Shown in pieces: positions 9,436 through 18,830 of a stretch of 28,250 nt of DNA. This DNA is from Zelonia costaricensis (taxonomy: Eukaryota > Euglenozoa > Kinetoplastea > Trypanosomatida > Trypanosomatidae): assembly GCA_030849075.1 (NCBI GenBank), contig JASAOO010003198.1:1-28250 (forward strand). The letters are read 5' to 3'. Position 1 is the stretch's first letter; each line of letters begins with the position of its first letter. A program made the position numbers and the translations under genes. Below the pieces are notes generated by a model, which saw only the letters and a list, made by a program, of their open reading frames with translations, was not told where the DNA came from and did not search any database.

Positions 9436-10755
9436 ATGTCTCTCTCGTCATCGCCGTCGATGACGGTGGAGCAGCGCATCCTCCACCGGCTCTCCACCTG
9501 CGCCGAGGAGGCGATTCCTTACGAGCGGCTCAAGAAGGAGCTTCAGCTGGGGAGCAGCGGCGGCGAGGGCGCCGTGCGACAGCTACTGGAACAGAACCGA
9601 GTCCGTCTCAGCCGCGGCGCCGGCGCCGACGCGCAGATTTACATCTCGATTGTGAACAACATCAGCGAGAACTACTCCATCGTGCTGGACCTCGTGCGGG
9701 CGAGCGGGTCGAGCGGCATCGACCAAGCCCAGCTGCTTCTCAAGGCGCGAATGCCCAAGACGGAGCTTGTGAAGGCAGTGGCGGCGCTGCTCTCGAAGAA
9801 CCTCATCAAGGAGCACCGCTCCGTCACGAACCGGGCCAAGCGCATTTACACACTCTTCAACATCGACCCCTCCTCGCACGTAACGGGCGGTACGATGTAC
9901 TGCGGCGAGGAGCTCGATGTGGCCTTTGTGGACGAGTGGCGCCGCGAGCTGACCCGCTTCATCTCTACGCGACGCATGGTCAGCTTCGACCAGATCAAGC
10001 GGCACGTCGAGGCTGCCCAGGGCGGCGGCACTGGCAGCAACATCGGCAACAGCGCCACCGGCGCAGCTGGATCTGCCGCGGCATCGGCCAGCAACTCGGT
10101 GGTCTTCACAATGATTGACACGGCGGTGCAGCGCAGCGGCGGCGCGACGCCGTCGTCGGCTTCCTCCTGGGGCGGTGGTGGCAGCGGCGGCGTCGGCGGC
10201 GGCGGAGGGGGGAGCTTTCCGTTTGTGTCGAAGCAGCTCTCGGAGCAGGACCTGCGCACGCTGGTGCACACGCTGGTTCTGGATGGGGTGCTGGAGATGC
10301 TCATCCCCGCCTCCGCCGAAGAGGTGCACACGCCGCAGTACCAGCTCGCCACCGGGCAGAGTGTGTTGCGGCACTTCACCGCACAACGGCGTGGCCCGCG
10401 GTCGGGGTCCTTGTACGGGTCCGCCGACAGCCCAGCGCGCCAGCGAGCGCGGCACGACCGCGACAGCTTCTCAGGCGGTCTGGCCGCTGGGGGCGGTGCA
10501 GGCGGCGGGTCGCTGCTCGACATCGAGGGCGGCGGGCTGAGCAGCAGTACGCTGGAGTCGCTCCGACAGGCGAGTCGGTGGGAGCCGGCGCCGGTGTCGC
10601 TACCGTCCTCGCGTGAGGCGGTGGACGGGTGGGCCTACATGCCGGCAGTCGGCATCCCTTGCCTCGGCTGCCCGCTGCTGACCCAGTGCTCGCCAACCGG
10701 GCATGGCGTTGTGAACCCCAAGAGCTGCGCGTACCTGAAGGACTGGCTCAGCTAG
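9436..10755 (+). CDS. RPC34: RNA polymerase III subunit RPC34/RPC6
   Basis: The protein has 439 residues against about 315 in human and yeast. Residues 8-70 and 75-155 form two winged-helix domains. The second carries the family's L-I-K-x-x-x-S-V helix end and N-x-x-P-S-S-H-V-T-G-G segment. The C-terminus has Cys409, Cys412, Cys418 and Cys431 (C-x2-C-x5-C-x12-C) and ends K-D-W-L. Those cysteines match the [4Fe-4S]-binding motif of the family. RPC34 belongs to the RPC82/RPC34/RPC31 trimer, which recruits polymerase III through TFIIIB and helps open the promoter in the nucleus. The added length comes from Gly/Ser/Ala-rich linkers at about 196-221 and 235-260, interrupting the third winged helix, and from a Gly/Arg-rich stretch at about 315-385. 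The start is the first ATG of the frame. The family call is firm; the linkers look disordered and their role is unknown. Confidence 0.9.
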   Translation: MSLSSSPSMTVEQRILHRLSTCAEEAIPYERLKKELQLGSSGGEGAVRQLLEQNRVRLSRGAGADAQIYISIVNNISENYSIVLDLVRASGSSGIDQAQLLLKARMPKTELVKAVAALLSKNLIKEHRSVTNRAKRIYTLFNIDPSSHVTGGTMYCGEELDVAFVDEWRRELTRFISTRRMVSFDQIKRHVEAAQGGGTGSNIGNSATGAAGSAAASASNSVVFTMIDTAVQRSGGATPSSASSWGGGGSGGVGGGGGGSFPFVSKQLSEQDLRTLVHTLVLDGVLEMLIPASAEEVHTPQYQLATGQSVLRHFTAQRRGPRSGSLYGSADSPARQRARHDRDSFSGGLAAGGGAGGGSLLDIEGGGLSSSTLESLRQASRWEPAPVSLPSSREAVDGWAYMPAVGIPCLGCPLLTQCSPTGHGVVNPKSCAYLKDWLS

Positions 10756-10911
10756 CGGTGAGTCGCTCATGCGAAGCGGAAACGGGGAAGGATCGTCGAT
10801 GGCTGAGGGTCTGAAGGGTGGAAGGGGGGGGAGGCGAAAGAGGACGCACGCTGGTGTGCATCTCCTCCTGCGTGTGTGTGCAAGCGTTTGCATGCTTTCG
10901 TCAATGCCGTC

Positions 10912-10938
10912 AACACACACACACACGCACACACACGC
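10912..10938. repeat. (CA)n microsatellite with G interruptions
   Basis: CA/AC runs broken by single G residues, in the RPC34 3' spacer. Confidence 0.9.
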
Positions 10939-11571
10939 ACCGCTTTCGGCTTTTCCTCCGGGTCCTCGCGACCCAATGCGGTGTCCGTCGCGCTTCTTCT
11001 CCATCTCTCTTTCTCTATTTAACCATACGTATAAGCGGCGTGCGAGGCGAGCAGGGTGCCGTCTTCTCTTCTCCCCCAACTCGTCCGCAAGAACGTCCGG
11101 CCTGCTGCGACGAGGAACGCAGTGCGATGGGGGGGGGGAGCCCCTCATGTGCCTGTGGCGGCCCCGCGCAGGCCGCGTTCGGTTTCAGTTGGAGGAGGCG
11201 GGAGGAGGGCGGCTTCGGTGGCGCACTCTTTACAGCCGGCGCGGAGGGGAAGGTGCCGCGCTCCGGCATCGTTCGCGGCGGCGTGGTAAACACTCGGGCG
11301 TGGCCAGGCGTCGGCCGTGGTCACGCGTACACAGATGAGCGAAACACAAAGGAGAAGGGAACAACGACACAGAACGAGGACGGGTGCTGGGAACAAGTAC
11401 CGTCTGCAACGACGCGAAGTATGCCGCGTTCTTGCACCCTCTGCCCCCGGCACGTCCTTCACAAGCCGCCGTGGCCTAGGCTTCTCATCTTAAATAAGCA
11501 CCCACGCGTGCAGAGGGGAAGAGAGGAGCGGGCGAAGGGACCAGCGAGGGAGAGGAGGTGAGAGCCCCCGC

Positions 11572-11596
11572 GGGGGGGGGGGGGGGAGGGAGGGGG
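11572..11596 (+). other. G15 tract and potential G-quadruplex 3' of RPC34
   Basis: Fifteen consecutive G residues are followed by A, G3, A and G5. A C5 run a few bases upstream could pair with part of the tract and compete with a quadruplex. It lies 817 nt after the RPC34 stop and 305 nt before the kinase ATG. Confidence 0.6.
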
Positions 11597-11755
11597 ATGC
11601 GACAGAGAGGGTTCTCGGACCGCGACTCCTCGCCTCTTATCGAGATGACGTGTGCTTCTGTTTTTAAACTAATGAACTCCTGCTTGCTCCCCCCTCCCCC
11701 CACTTCCTTTCTGTGCGGCCTCGTCGCACCCCACACTTCTTTGTTGCCACCTTCA

Positions 11756-11757
11756 AG
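11756..11757 (+). promoter_or_regulatory. Predicted trans-splice acceptor for the Aurora-like kinase gene
   Basis: A C/T tract at about 11676-11716 is followed by 40 nt with no AG until this site. It is therefore the first AG after the tract and gives a 5' UTR of 119 nt. If correct, it removes nearly all upstream in-frame sequence that encodes a hydrophobic stretch. Confidence 0.55.
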
Positions 11758-11876
11758 TGACTGCAGCGCATTGCTACGCGGCAGGTGGTGGTGTGTGGGT
11801 AGCTCTGCGCTTCTTCACCCTCACCCTTGCCCTCGTCCTTCTTTCCCTCGGAGTAGGACCGCCTCCTCCTCCCCTC

Positions 11877-13433
11877 ATGCCCATCATGACGTCTCCGTGC
11901 ACCTCTGCGTCAGCGATAACCGCGTCGCCCTCTTTCTCTGTCTTGACCAGCACCGGTGCGCACGGCATGCGAGCCTCGCCGAGTCGCACAGCGCTGGAGC
12001 TACCGCACCTCCACGCGATGCGGCTGCACCTGCGTCAGGAGCAGGACGCCAACGGCGCGGCACACCGCACCCCACCGAAAGTGTGCATCCCGTCTTGCCA
12101 GCAGGCGCCCTTTGGCACCTCTGCCGTCGCGTGTGAGCAGCCAAGCCGCAAGCGTCACTACACAGAGGCGTCCGCGTCCGACGCTGCACCGGAGAGCGCG
12201 ATGACGCAGTCCTCGAGCGCGCGCCGTGGCGCGTGCTGCCCACCACCCTCCACCGCCGCCGGCAGTGCACGCGCCCTTCTCCCTGGGGCCTCGCAGAGGG
12301 GCGACCGCCACACTCCGCGTGCGAAGAGGGTGACGGATGCTCCGCCGTCGCCCACGACTCACACGCCTTCATCAACGTTGAGCGACACGGCGACCGCCAA
12401 GACCGCTGCGTCTGCGTCTGCGGCGGCGGCGTGCGAGCTTCTTCTTGCGCCGCCGCAGCCTCAACGCATCCGCCAGCACGAGCTGCACCCGGGCGACTTT
12501 GTGCGGGAGGAGGTGCTGGGCGAGGGTAGCTACTCGGTCGTCACGCTGGCCACGCACCGCGCGTCAGGGCTGCTCTTCGCGCTCAAGGAGATCGATCGCA
12601 GCCGGCTCCGGTGGCGACCGCTGGAGGCGCAGCTGCGGTGGGAGATCAACCTGCAGCGCACCCTGCGCCACCCCAACATCGTGCGCCTCTACAGCTACTT
12701 TACCACGGACGACTGCATTAGTCTTGTGCTGGAGTACTGCCGCGGTGGCACGCTGCTGAGCCGCCTGCACGCCGCACCAGAGCACCGGCTGCTGGAGAAA
12801 CAGGCGTCCCGCTACACTCGCCACGTGGCCAAGGCACTCGCCCACCTGCACGCCCGAGGCGTGGCGCACCGGGATCTGAAGCTGGAGAACGTGCTCATCG
12901 ACGAGGACGGCATCGCCAAGCTGGCGGACTTCGGGTGGTCGCGGCCGGTGGTCGGCCCCAGCACGTCGACAGACGTGGCGGGTGCGCCGTCAAGCGCGGC
13001 TGACAGCGACGCGGCGACGGCGGAGGTGGAGGCGGAGGGGCGCCGCACGGTGTGTGGCACGCTTGACTACCTCTCGCCGGAGATGGTGTCTGGCCAGGCG
13101 CACTCAGCCAAGACGGATGTGTGGTCGCTCGGTGTGATGCTCACGGAGATGTTGACCGGCACGCCGCCTTTTTACGCGGCATCGACGCAGGCGACGCTGC
13201 AGGCCATCCGCGAGCGGTCGCCCGACTTGACCGGCTGCCGCAGCGCCGTATCGCCGACGTCTGCTGTGTCGCCTGCGCCGGTGGTTCTCTCTGCTGCGGC
13301 CCTCTCGCTGCTGCATGCGATGCTTCAGAAGGACCCTGCGGCTCGGCCCACCATGGCGGAGGTCTTGTGCCACCCCTGGCTTCAGAAACCAGAGCGCGTG
13401 CTGCCGGCCATGAGCGACGCCAGCGCGTCGTGA
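11877..13433 (+). CDS. Aurora-like serine/threonine protein kinase
   Basis: The protein has 518 residues. The frame is open back to 11757, but 11877 is the first ATG; Met4 (11886) could also be used. Residues 1-205 are Ser/Ala/Pro/Thr-rich and probably disordered. The kinase domain covers about 209-503 and has all key residues: Gly loop G-E-G-S-Y-S-V-V (215-222), Lys237 in A-L-K, H-R-D-L-K-L-E-N with Asp333, D-F-G-W-S (351-355), T-V-C-G-T-L-D-Y with Thr391, D-V-W-S-L-G-V, and R-P-T near the end. D-F-G-W-S plus C-G-T-L-D-Y-x-x-P-E-M is typical of Aurora kinases; Thr391 lines up with the activating Thr288 of human Aurora A. Auroras act in mitosis, spindle and cytokinesis. It carries about 27 extra Ser/Ala/Glu residues between D-F-G-W-S and the T-loop. 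Trypanosomatids have three Aurora-like kinases. The long N-terminus and insert argue against the chromosomal passenger member AUK1/AIRK, but I cannot say which this is. Confidence 0.85.
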   Translation: MPIMTSPCTSASAITASPSFSVLTSTGAHGMRASPSRTALELPHLHAMRLHLRQEQDANGAAHRTPPKVCIPSCQQAPFGTSAVACEQPSRKRHYTEASASDAAPESAMTQSSSARRGACCPPPSTAAGSARALLPGASQRGDRHTPRAKRVTDAPPSPTTHTPSSTLSDTATAKTAASASAAAACELLLAPPQPQRIRQHELHPGDFVREEVLGEGSYSVVTLATHRASGLLFALKEIDRSRLRWRPLEAQLRWEINLQRTLRHPNIVRLYSYFTTDDCISLVLEYCRGGTLLSRLHAAPEHRLLEKQASRYTRHVAKALAHLHARGVAHRDLKLENVLIDEDGIAKLADFGWSRPVVGPSTSTDVAGAPSSAADSDAATAEVEAEGRRTVCGTLDYLSPEMVSGQAHSAKTDVWSLGVMLTEMLTGTPPFYAASTQATLQAIRERSPDLTGCRSAVSPTSAVSPAPVVLSAAALSLLHAMLQKDPAARPTMAEVLCHPWLQKPERVLPAMSDASAS

Positions 13434-13760
13434 CGGCGTGTGCCGTGTGCGCTCGAGTCACACCGCGTGTCGAGCGGATCGGAGGTCAACGTGCTCGTTG
13501 CCTCTTGACTCTCTTCTCGCTCTCCCCTTTTTTTTCTCCTTTTCGCGTTCCTTACCGCAGTTTGTTTTAGAGTTAGATGCACCTGCTGCCGCGCTCGGGG
13601 TCCTTTCCTGCTGCTCTGTCGTGTGCACGTGTGTGCGTGCGTTCCGCGCAGCGGCAGTCGCTCTCTTTTTCCCCTCATCTGATCAACAGACTCCTCAAAC
13701 AAGAGCGCGCGTGTGAACAGGCGCTCACACGGTTTGGAGGCGCCCTAAAGCACACACGTG

Positions 13761-13786
13761 CACACACACACACACACACACACACA
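13761..13786. repeat. (CA)13 microsatellite
   Basis: Thirteen uninterrupted CA units, preceded by a shorter CA run at 13751-13757, in the kinase 3' spacer. Confidence 0.95.
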
Positions 13787-13872
13787 GGCCGCTCTCGGGC
13801 CGTCGTCTTCTCTGTATAGTCACCTGGTACGAAGCATGCTACATAAACAAGATCCAAGGGGGAAGAGTGGAT

Positions 13873-13913
13873 GGGGGTGGGGGGGGGGGACCACATTGAT
13901 GCTGGGGGGGGGG
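13873..13913 (+). other. G-run block 3' of the kinase gene
   Basis: G5, T, G11, a 14-nt loop and G10 occur, with one more G3 shortly after. The long runs can supply four G-tracts for a quadruplex. It lies 440 nt after the stop codon. Confidence 0.55.
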
Positions 13914-16442
13914 CGCTGGGCCGCCAGATTGAAGCGAGCCTTGACGAGGCCAGGAAGGGAATCCCATGGCCTCGACAGCCGCATCACTTCTGAAGAAGCA
14001 CGGAGCCACTGCCGCCCTTTTTCTCTGAGCACTATCAAGCACTCCCCCCTCGCGATGGCTGAGTTCGCAATGCAACTTCCTCCGCAGTCCCCCGATTCGC
14101 TGCCATGTCTGCTGCGTCTTGAGCGCTGCTCCACTGTCACAACGCATGCTCTACCCTGCCGCGACTTGCATCTCTCTTTACAAACGCACAAACACACACA
14201 CACTCAAACACACGCCGGTACATTGCTGGAAAAAAAAAAACAGTTGTCGAAAGCTCACTACCCCCCCCGTCCTCCCTGCTCACACATTTGCCGCGTAGCG
14301 CCTGTGCTTTCATCTACCACTCTCCGTCCCCACCCACCACGACCCCTTTTCCTTTCACCTCTCTCGCTGGCGCTCCTTCTCCCGCAACGCCCCACACTCA
14401 CTCCCCCGTTTCTTGCTTCCCCGCCCCTCTCTATCTTCCCCACGCCCACACGCACGCTCCATCGTTGCTGTAGCTCCCCTCTGTCCTCCCTCTGCCCTCT
14501 ACTGCTTTCCCGCGCCGCTGCTTCAAGGCGCACCCCCCGGAGGCACCGACAGGGTTGGGTAGCAACGGAGCGAGAGAGAGAGAGACGTCCAGTGGCACCG
14601 CAGGTAGTGAAACCGACGCCCACACGGCTGCCGCTCCAGCAGCTGCCCCTCACCGCGCCGCTGTTCTGCAACTCATCCTCCCTCCTTTTTTTTTTATCTC
14701 TCTCACTCACACGAGCACACGAACACGTCCTTTCACCGCCTGACCGCGCGTCCCCCACCACACACCCGCCATCTTCTTCTTCCTTCTCTCTCTATCTCAC
14801 CTGTCTCCCATCCTATCTTCGACCACGGCCCTTCGACGACCCTTACCCCCCTCCCCTCGCTCTTGCCTGCATCCACTGTCCCCGCGTCGTCAACCTGGCA
14901 TCGTGCACGCCACACACACTCCCCACTCCCTCGAATCCAACAAAAAAGAAGAAAAGACGAACACGCACGCAACGGAGTCACCACGTGACGTGAAAAACAA
15001 GAGAATAGAGACTGCATACGGACAAACGACTACAGGAGGAGCACATCGCTGCGCCCTTCTTCCTCCCTCCCACACCCTCCGGCCTTTTTTTATTATTGCA
15101 GAAAGCAGACGAGACAGTAAAACACCACCATCATATCAGCATTAAGCCGGGAAAAAAAAAGAAGATACGCGTGAAGCCTGCGCGGAGTCGTGCATATGTG
15201 TGAGCAGCGTCGTCACCTTGCATTGCCTTGTGACGCATCAACCAACCAGCAACAGCTTACGCACTCCCCGCGTCGACTTCATCGCTTCTTCACCCCCGCC
15301 CGCCCCGCATTCGCGTGAACACACAAGAAAAGGTGCCCGCCCGCTTTTCCCTTCTTCTCCTCCGTCCTCTCCAACCCACTCGCTTTCTCCTCCTCGATCG
15401 CGCACTTCCTGTTTCACCTTTTCCACGGCTTTCTTGCCCCCGTTTCCCGTCCCACCTTCCCTTGGCCGCGCTCCCGTGCTCCGCTACACCCCTTCCCCTC
15501 CCTTTTCTCCGTATTTTTCGCCTGACCCACCTCTTCCGCGTCCCACACCACGTGCCCCCCCTCCACACAAGTCTCATCCGTCATCTTCGGGTTCGTTTGT
15601 TTTACCCCGTTCCTTCTGTCTACTCTTCCTCTTGCAACCCCCACCCACCAAAACAAAGGAAAAACGTAAGCAGCTGAACAGCTGCGTGTTCAGAATCTCA
15701 CCCACCTACCCAATCACACACCCCTTCTCACGCACGCACTCCCCCTCCCCTCAACATAAATCCAGCGCACGTTGTCCTTTTTCGCTCCCGCCCCCCCGCC
15801 CCCTTCTTCGCTTCCGCTCCGTCGCGTCGCCGCCGAGGCGACTCTTCTTCTTTTCACCGTCATCAGCGTCGCGCTCCGAAGAGCTTCGGCTCTCTCACAC
15901 TGTTTCTTGTGTGTACTCTTCTTTCCCTCTTCTACGTGTGCTCTCGGACGTGCACGCGCCAATCACTTGTAGCCACGCGACGTGCACGTGTGTTCGTGTG
16001 TTTGTTTGTGTCGTGCTGCCTCCCCGCGACACTTGCCAGAGCCACGGAGAGTTTAGCCTTCCTCGCGACGTGTCAAGCGACTGTCAGTCCGTGGCTCGCG
16101 AAGGAGCTGCACCTGCTGCCCGCCCCCTCCGCCCCCCCCTTCCCTCCGCTCATCTCCCACACAAGTGCCCCGATACGCCCTCCCTCTCTCTGCGCTCTGT
16201 TCTTTTTGTTTCTCTCTGAGCGTGTCATCTTTTGTTTTTTTTTTCTCTCTCCTGTCCTCTCCCTTTGCGGTGCGTCCTTTTCCGTTTTTTTGTTTGTGTT
16301 TTGTGTTTGTGTGCGTGTGTCCGTTTGTGCGTTGCACGCAGCTTCTTGTTTCCGCCGTCCATCACCGCTCTGCGATTTCACTTCTTCTTCATTGCGCACG
16401 GGTGTCTTGACGAGACTTGAGGTGAGCGGTCACCACACAGCT

Positions 16443-16468
16443 GCACACACACATACACACACACACAC
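16443..16468. repeat. (CA)n microsatellite with one TA interruption
   Basis: CA repeats inside the otherwise pyrimidine-rich spacer; one of the few A-containing patches there. Confidence 0.9.
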
Positions 16469-17854
16469 TCACGAACGACAGCGCGCTGAGGACGAAAGCC
16501 GCGAACAGAGTTTGGAGTGTGTGAAACCGGCGTTGCTGTACATTCACGTGAAGAAAGACACCACAATAGAAGCGTGCACGGTACCGGCTCCTTTTTCTTC
16601 TTCTGTCTATAGCGAACGTCTCGTTTTTCTTCTCCTCCTTTGCACTTTGTGACGCTAGCTTTCTTTCCCTCTGTGTGAGTCTCTGCCGTGTCTTCCCACT
16701 CCACCGATCCCCTCTGTCCCCCTTTCTGCCCCCCCCCCCTCTTCCTGCGTCTCTATCCGCTCTCCCGCCATCTCCATTTCGGAATCTAAGTGTGCGTGGA
16801 CGTGTGTGTGTGTGCATCTCTCTTCCACCTCCTCTTTCTGCCTTTTGGGTTTTGCTCTGACGTGACATCGGGTGTGTATGTTCATGGGCCTGCGTTGACA
16901 CGCCCGACCTGCTCTCTGTTTTCCTCGTCTTTTCTGTGCCTGTGTCTGTGCGCGATTCTCTCTCTCTGTGAACCCTCTTTTCGTGTTCTTTTCTTTTCGA
17001 GATTTCGCGCGAGTGGTTCGTTTAGTCTCTGCGTGTATCTGTGTGCCTCTTTGCGTTTTGTGTGCGTGTCCCCCCCCTCCCCGCCTCTTCACTTCTCCTC
17101 CAGCCTCACTTACCTTCCGTTTTCTCCATCTTCTCCTCCTTTTCAATTTTATAGTGATTGTCGTCGGTTTCCGTGTGCGTGTCTGTGCATGTGCGTGCGT
17201 GTGTGTGTCTGTGTGCCCTCGTCATCTCAAGTCGGCATCGTGTTTCACGTCATTTTTTTTTGTGTCGCGTTGTTGTTGCTCGTTTCTCCCCAATTGCTCC
17301 TCTCTTTTCGGCCCGCTCCTCTTGTGTGTGTGTGCGTTTTCTCTCTGTTCAACACCACCTGCTCACTCTTTCACTTCTTCTCTGTCCCCCGCTTCTCTCG
17401 TCCTTCCCCCCTTCCTCTCCCTCTCTCTCTCACTTCCCTTCGCTCTTTTGTTTTTGAAGGAGCCGTCTAGAGATCGGGGCTCTTCGCTGAAAGAAAAAAA
17501 AGAACGGCAGCCTCGCGTGTCGCGTTTCTCTGCTGACTTTGTCCATCAGTTTCTGCCGCGGTCCGCTTTTGGCTCGTGGAGTGCGTGGCGTGTATGTGAG
17601 TGGTGCGTGTGTATATGTGCGTTTGTGTGTGCGCCCATCCCCTGTCCCCTCCTCTCTTTCTTTCTCGCTGATCCATTTTTGCCCCTTTCTCCCTTCCACT
17701 CTTCCGCCAACACGGTGACCGTGCGTGCCTGGCGCGCTGGTGCCCCTGTATTGCGGACCGTGTATATCTACACCCCACCTCCTCCCCACTTTCCCCCCTC
17801 GCTCCCCTAAATCTATTCGATTAGGTCTCGACCACACTCACTTCTTTTCCATCA

Positions 17855-17871
17855 TTTTTTTTTTTTTTTTT
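17855..17871 (+). other. T17 tract followed by GGAAG
   Basis: Seventeen consecutive T residues are followed within 5 nt by AG (17875-17876), a tract-AG layout usable as a trans-splice acceptor. If used for the RRM gene, it would imply a 5' UTR near 950 nt. Confidence 0.4.
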
Positions 17872-18695
17872 GGAAGAAGAGAGCTGTTGCGTTTCGTCTA
17901 GGGCGCACCGCAGATCCCCAAGGTCGTCTCCACCTCACCGTCCCAGCCTTTCCTTTTTTTCTTCCTTTTCGCTGTGGCTGCCGCCTTGAGCGACTCTGCG
18001 ACGCAGCTCACCACACAGGCACACACACCGCAGTGGTCAAACAACATCATCGAAGAACAAGAAAAGCAAGCACCATAGCCAGGGAACCTCAAACGAGAAA
18101 GAAAGAAGCACCGCCACGCGCGCACCTTTTTTCTCTACCTTTCGTTCTTGTCCTCGCCGGCCCCCATCGCCCTCTCCCGGCCCCCCCCCTCCCTCCCCTG
18201 CCCACTCCTGCGCCGCACTCTCTATTCCACGTCAACCCTCTTCTCTTCCTCCCTTTGTGTCTGTCCTTGCTCCTCTTTCCCTCCCTCTCCCTACGCAAAC
18301 CTGCTGTCCTTGTGTGTGTGTATTGTGTGTGTGTCACCCCATCACCGCGAACGCCACCGTTAGTACTCTCTTTTGCCGGTTGCTTTGGTTTTAGTTTCAC
18401 CACTTTACGTCTCAGACGTCGTCTTTCCGTTTTCCTTCTTCTCTCGTTGGGAAGAGTCGTCCCTCGTCTGCCTGTGCGTCACTATTGTTTCCATCTGCAC
18501 TTTTCTTTTCGTCCGCGCCGCTACTAGCCCCCCCCTCTCTCGTTCCCCCCCCTTCCACCCAATCAGACTTTCCTCTCTTCACCTCCCAACTCGACACTCC
18601 TTTGCCCCTTTTTTCTCTGTCTCTCTCTCTCTCTTTCTCCCTCCACGGGCTTGAGGTCGCAGTAAGCGTTTGTGCTTACGTGTTTACGCGCGCGC

Positions 18696-18711
18696 GTGTG
18701 TGTGTGTGTGT
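18696..18711. repeat. (GT)8 microsatellite
   Basis: A GT run of 16 nt just upstream of the last pyrimidine tract before the RRM protein gene. Confidence 0.9.
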
Positions 18712-18784
18712 ACGCTCGCGTCTCCTCTCCTTCTCCATCGCCCTCCCCCCTTTCCACGTCCTTCCCCTCCCCTCTCGGTCGCGC

Positions 18785-18786
18785 AG
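18785..18786 (+). promoter_or_regulatory. Predicted trans-splice acceptor for the RRM protein gene
   Basis: A 60-nt pyrimidine-rich tract (18721-18780) has no AG until this GCGCAG. It would give a 44-nt 5' UTR. The AG at 18654-18655, after the C/T tract 18600-18645, is the main alternative. Confidence 0.5.
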
Positions 18787-18830
18787 CTGCGCGTTCATCT
18801 CTTCACCGCGCACCCCCACCCGCCGCCATC

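Larger units (their letters stand above)
10756..11876. other. Spacer between RPC34 and the Aurora-like kinase gene
   Basis: No convincing gene is seen. It holds a G8 run (10824-10831), a CA-rich repeat (10912-10938), a G10 run (11129-11138), a G15 tract with further G-runs (11572-11596), and a C/T tract at 11676-11716 leading to a clear AG at 11756-11757. Confidence 0.7.
13434..18830. other. Long 5.4-kb spacer between the kinase and RRM protein genes
   Basis: I see no convincing gene on either strand. The longest open frames (around 13758-14993, 15200-16219, 15909-16652 and 16968-17810) translate to Pro/Ser/Leu/Phe/Cys-rich sequence from pyrimidine- or GT-rich DNA and show no domain. In order there is the kinase 3' end, (CA)13 at 13761-13786, G-runs at 13873-13913, C/T-rich DNA with A-rich patches to about 15270, then about 3.5 kb with very little A on the + strand, interrupted by short A-rich patches near 16440-16580, 17485-17510 and 18000-18115. 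A T17 tract lies at 17855-17871. This is probably a long kinase 3' UTR plus a spacer and RRM-gene 5' UTR; a non-coding RNA is not excluded. Confidence 0.65.

Noticed and set aside
11757..11876. In-frame upstream extension of the kinase encoding a hydrophobic, membrane-like segment
   Set aside because: It has no ATG, and the likely splice acceptor (11756-11757) falls at its start, so it is most simply 5' UTR.
13758..14993. 411-codon open frame starting in a CA repeat
   Set aside because: It starts inside the microsatellite, runs through G-runs and C/T tracts, and shows no domain or codon bias like the six genes.
15200..16219. 339-codon open frame in the 5.4-kb spacer
   Set aside because: The Pro/Ser/Phe/Arg-rich translation simply reflects a pyrimidine-rich strand; adjacent frames are equally open.
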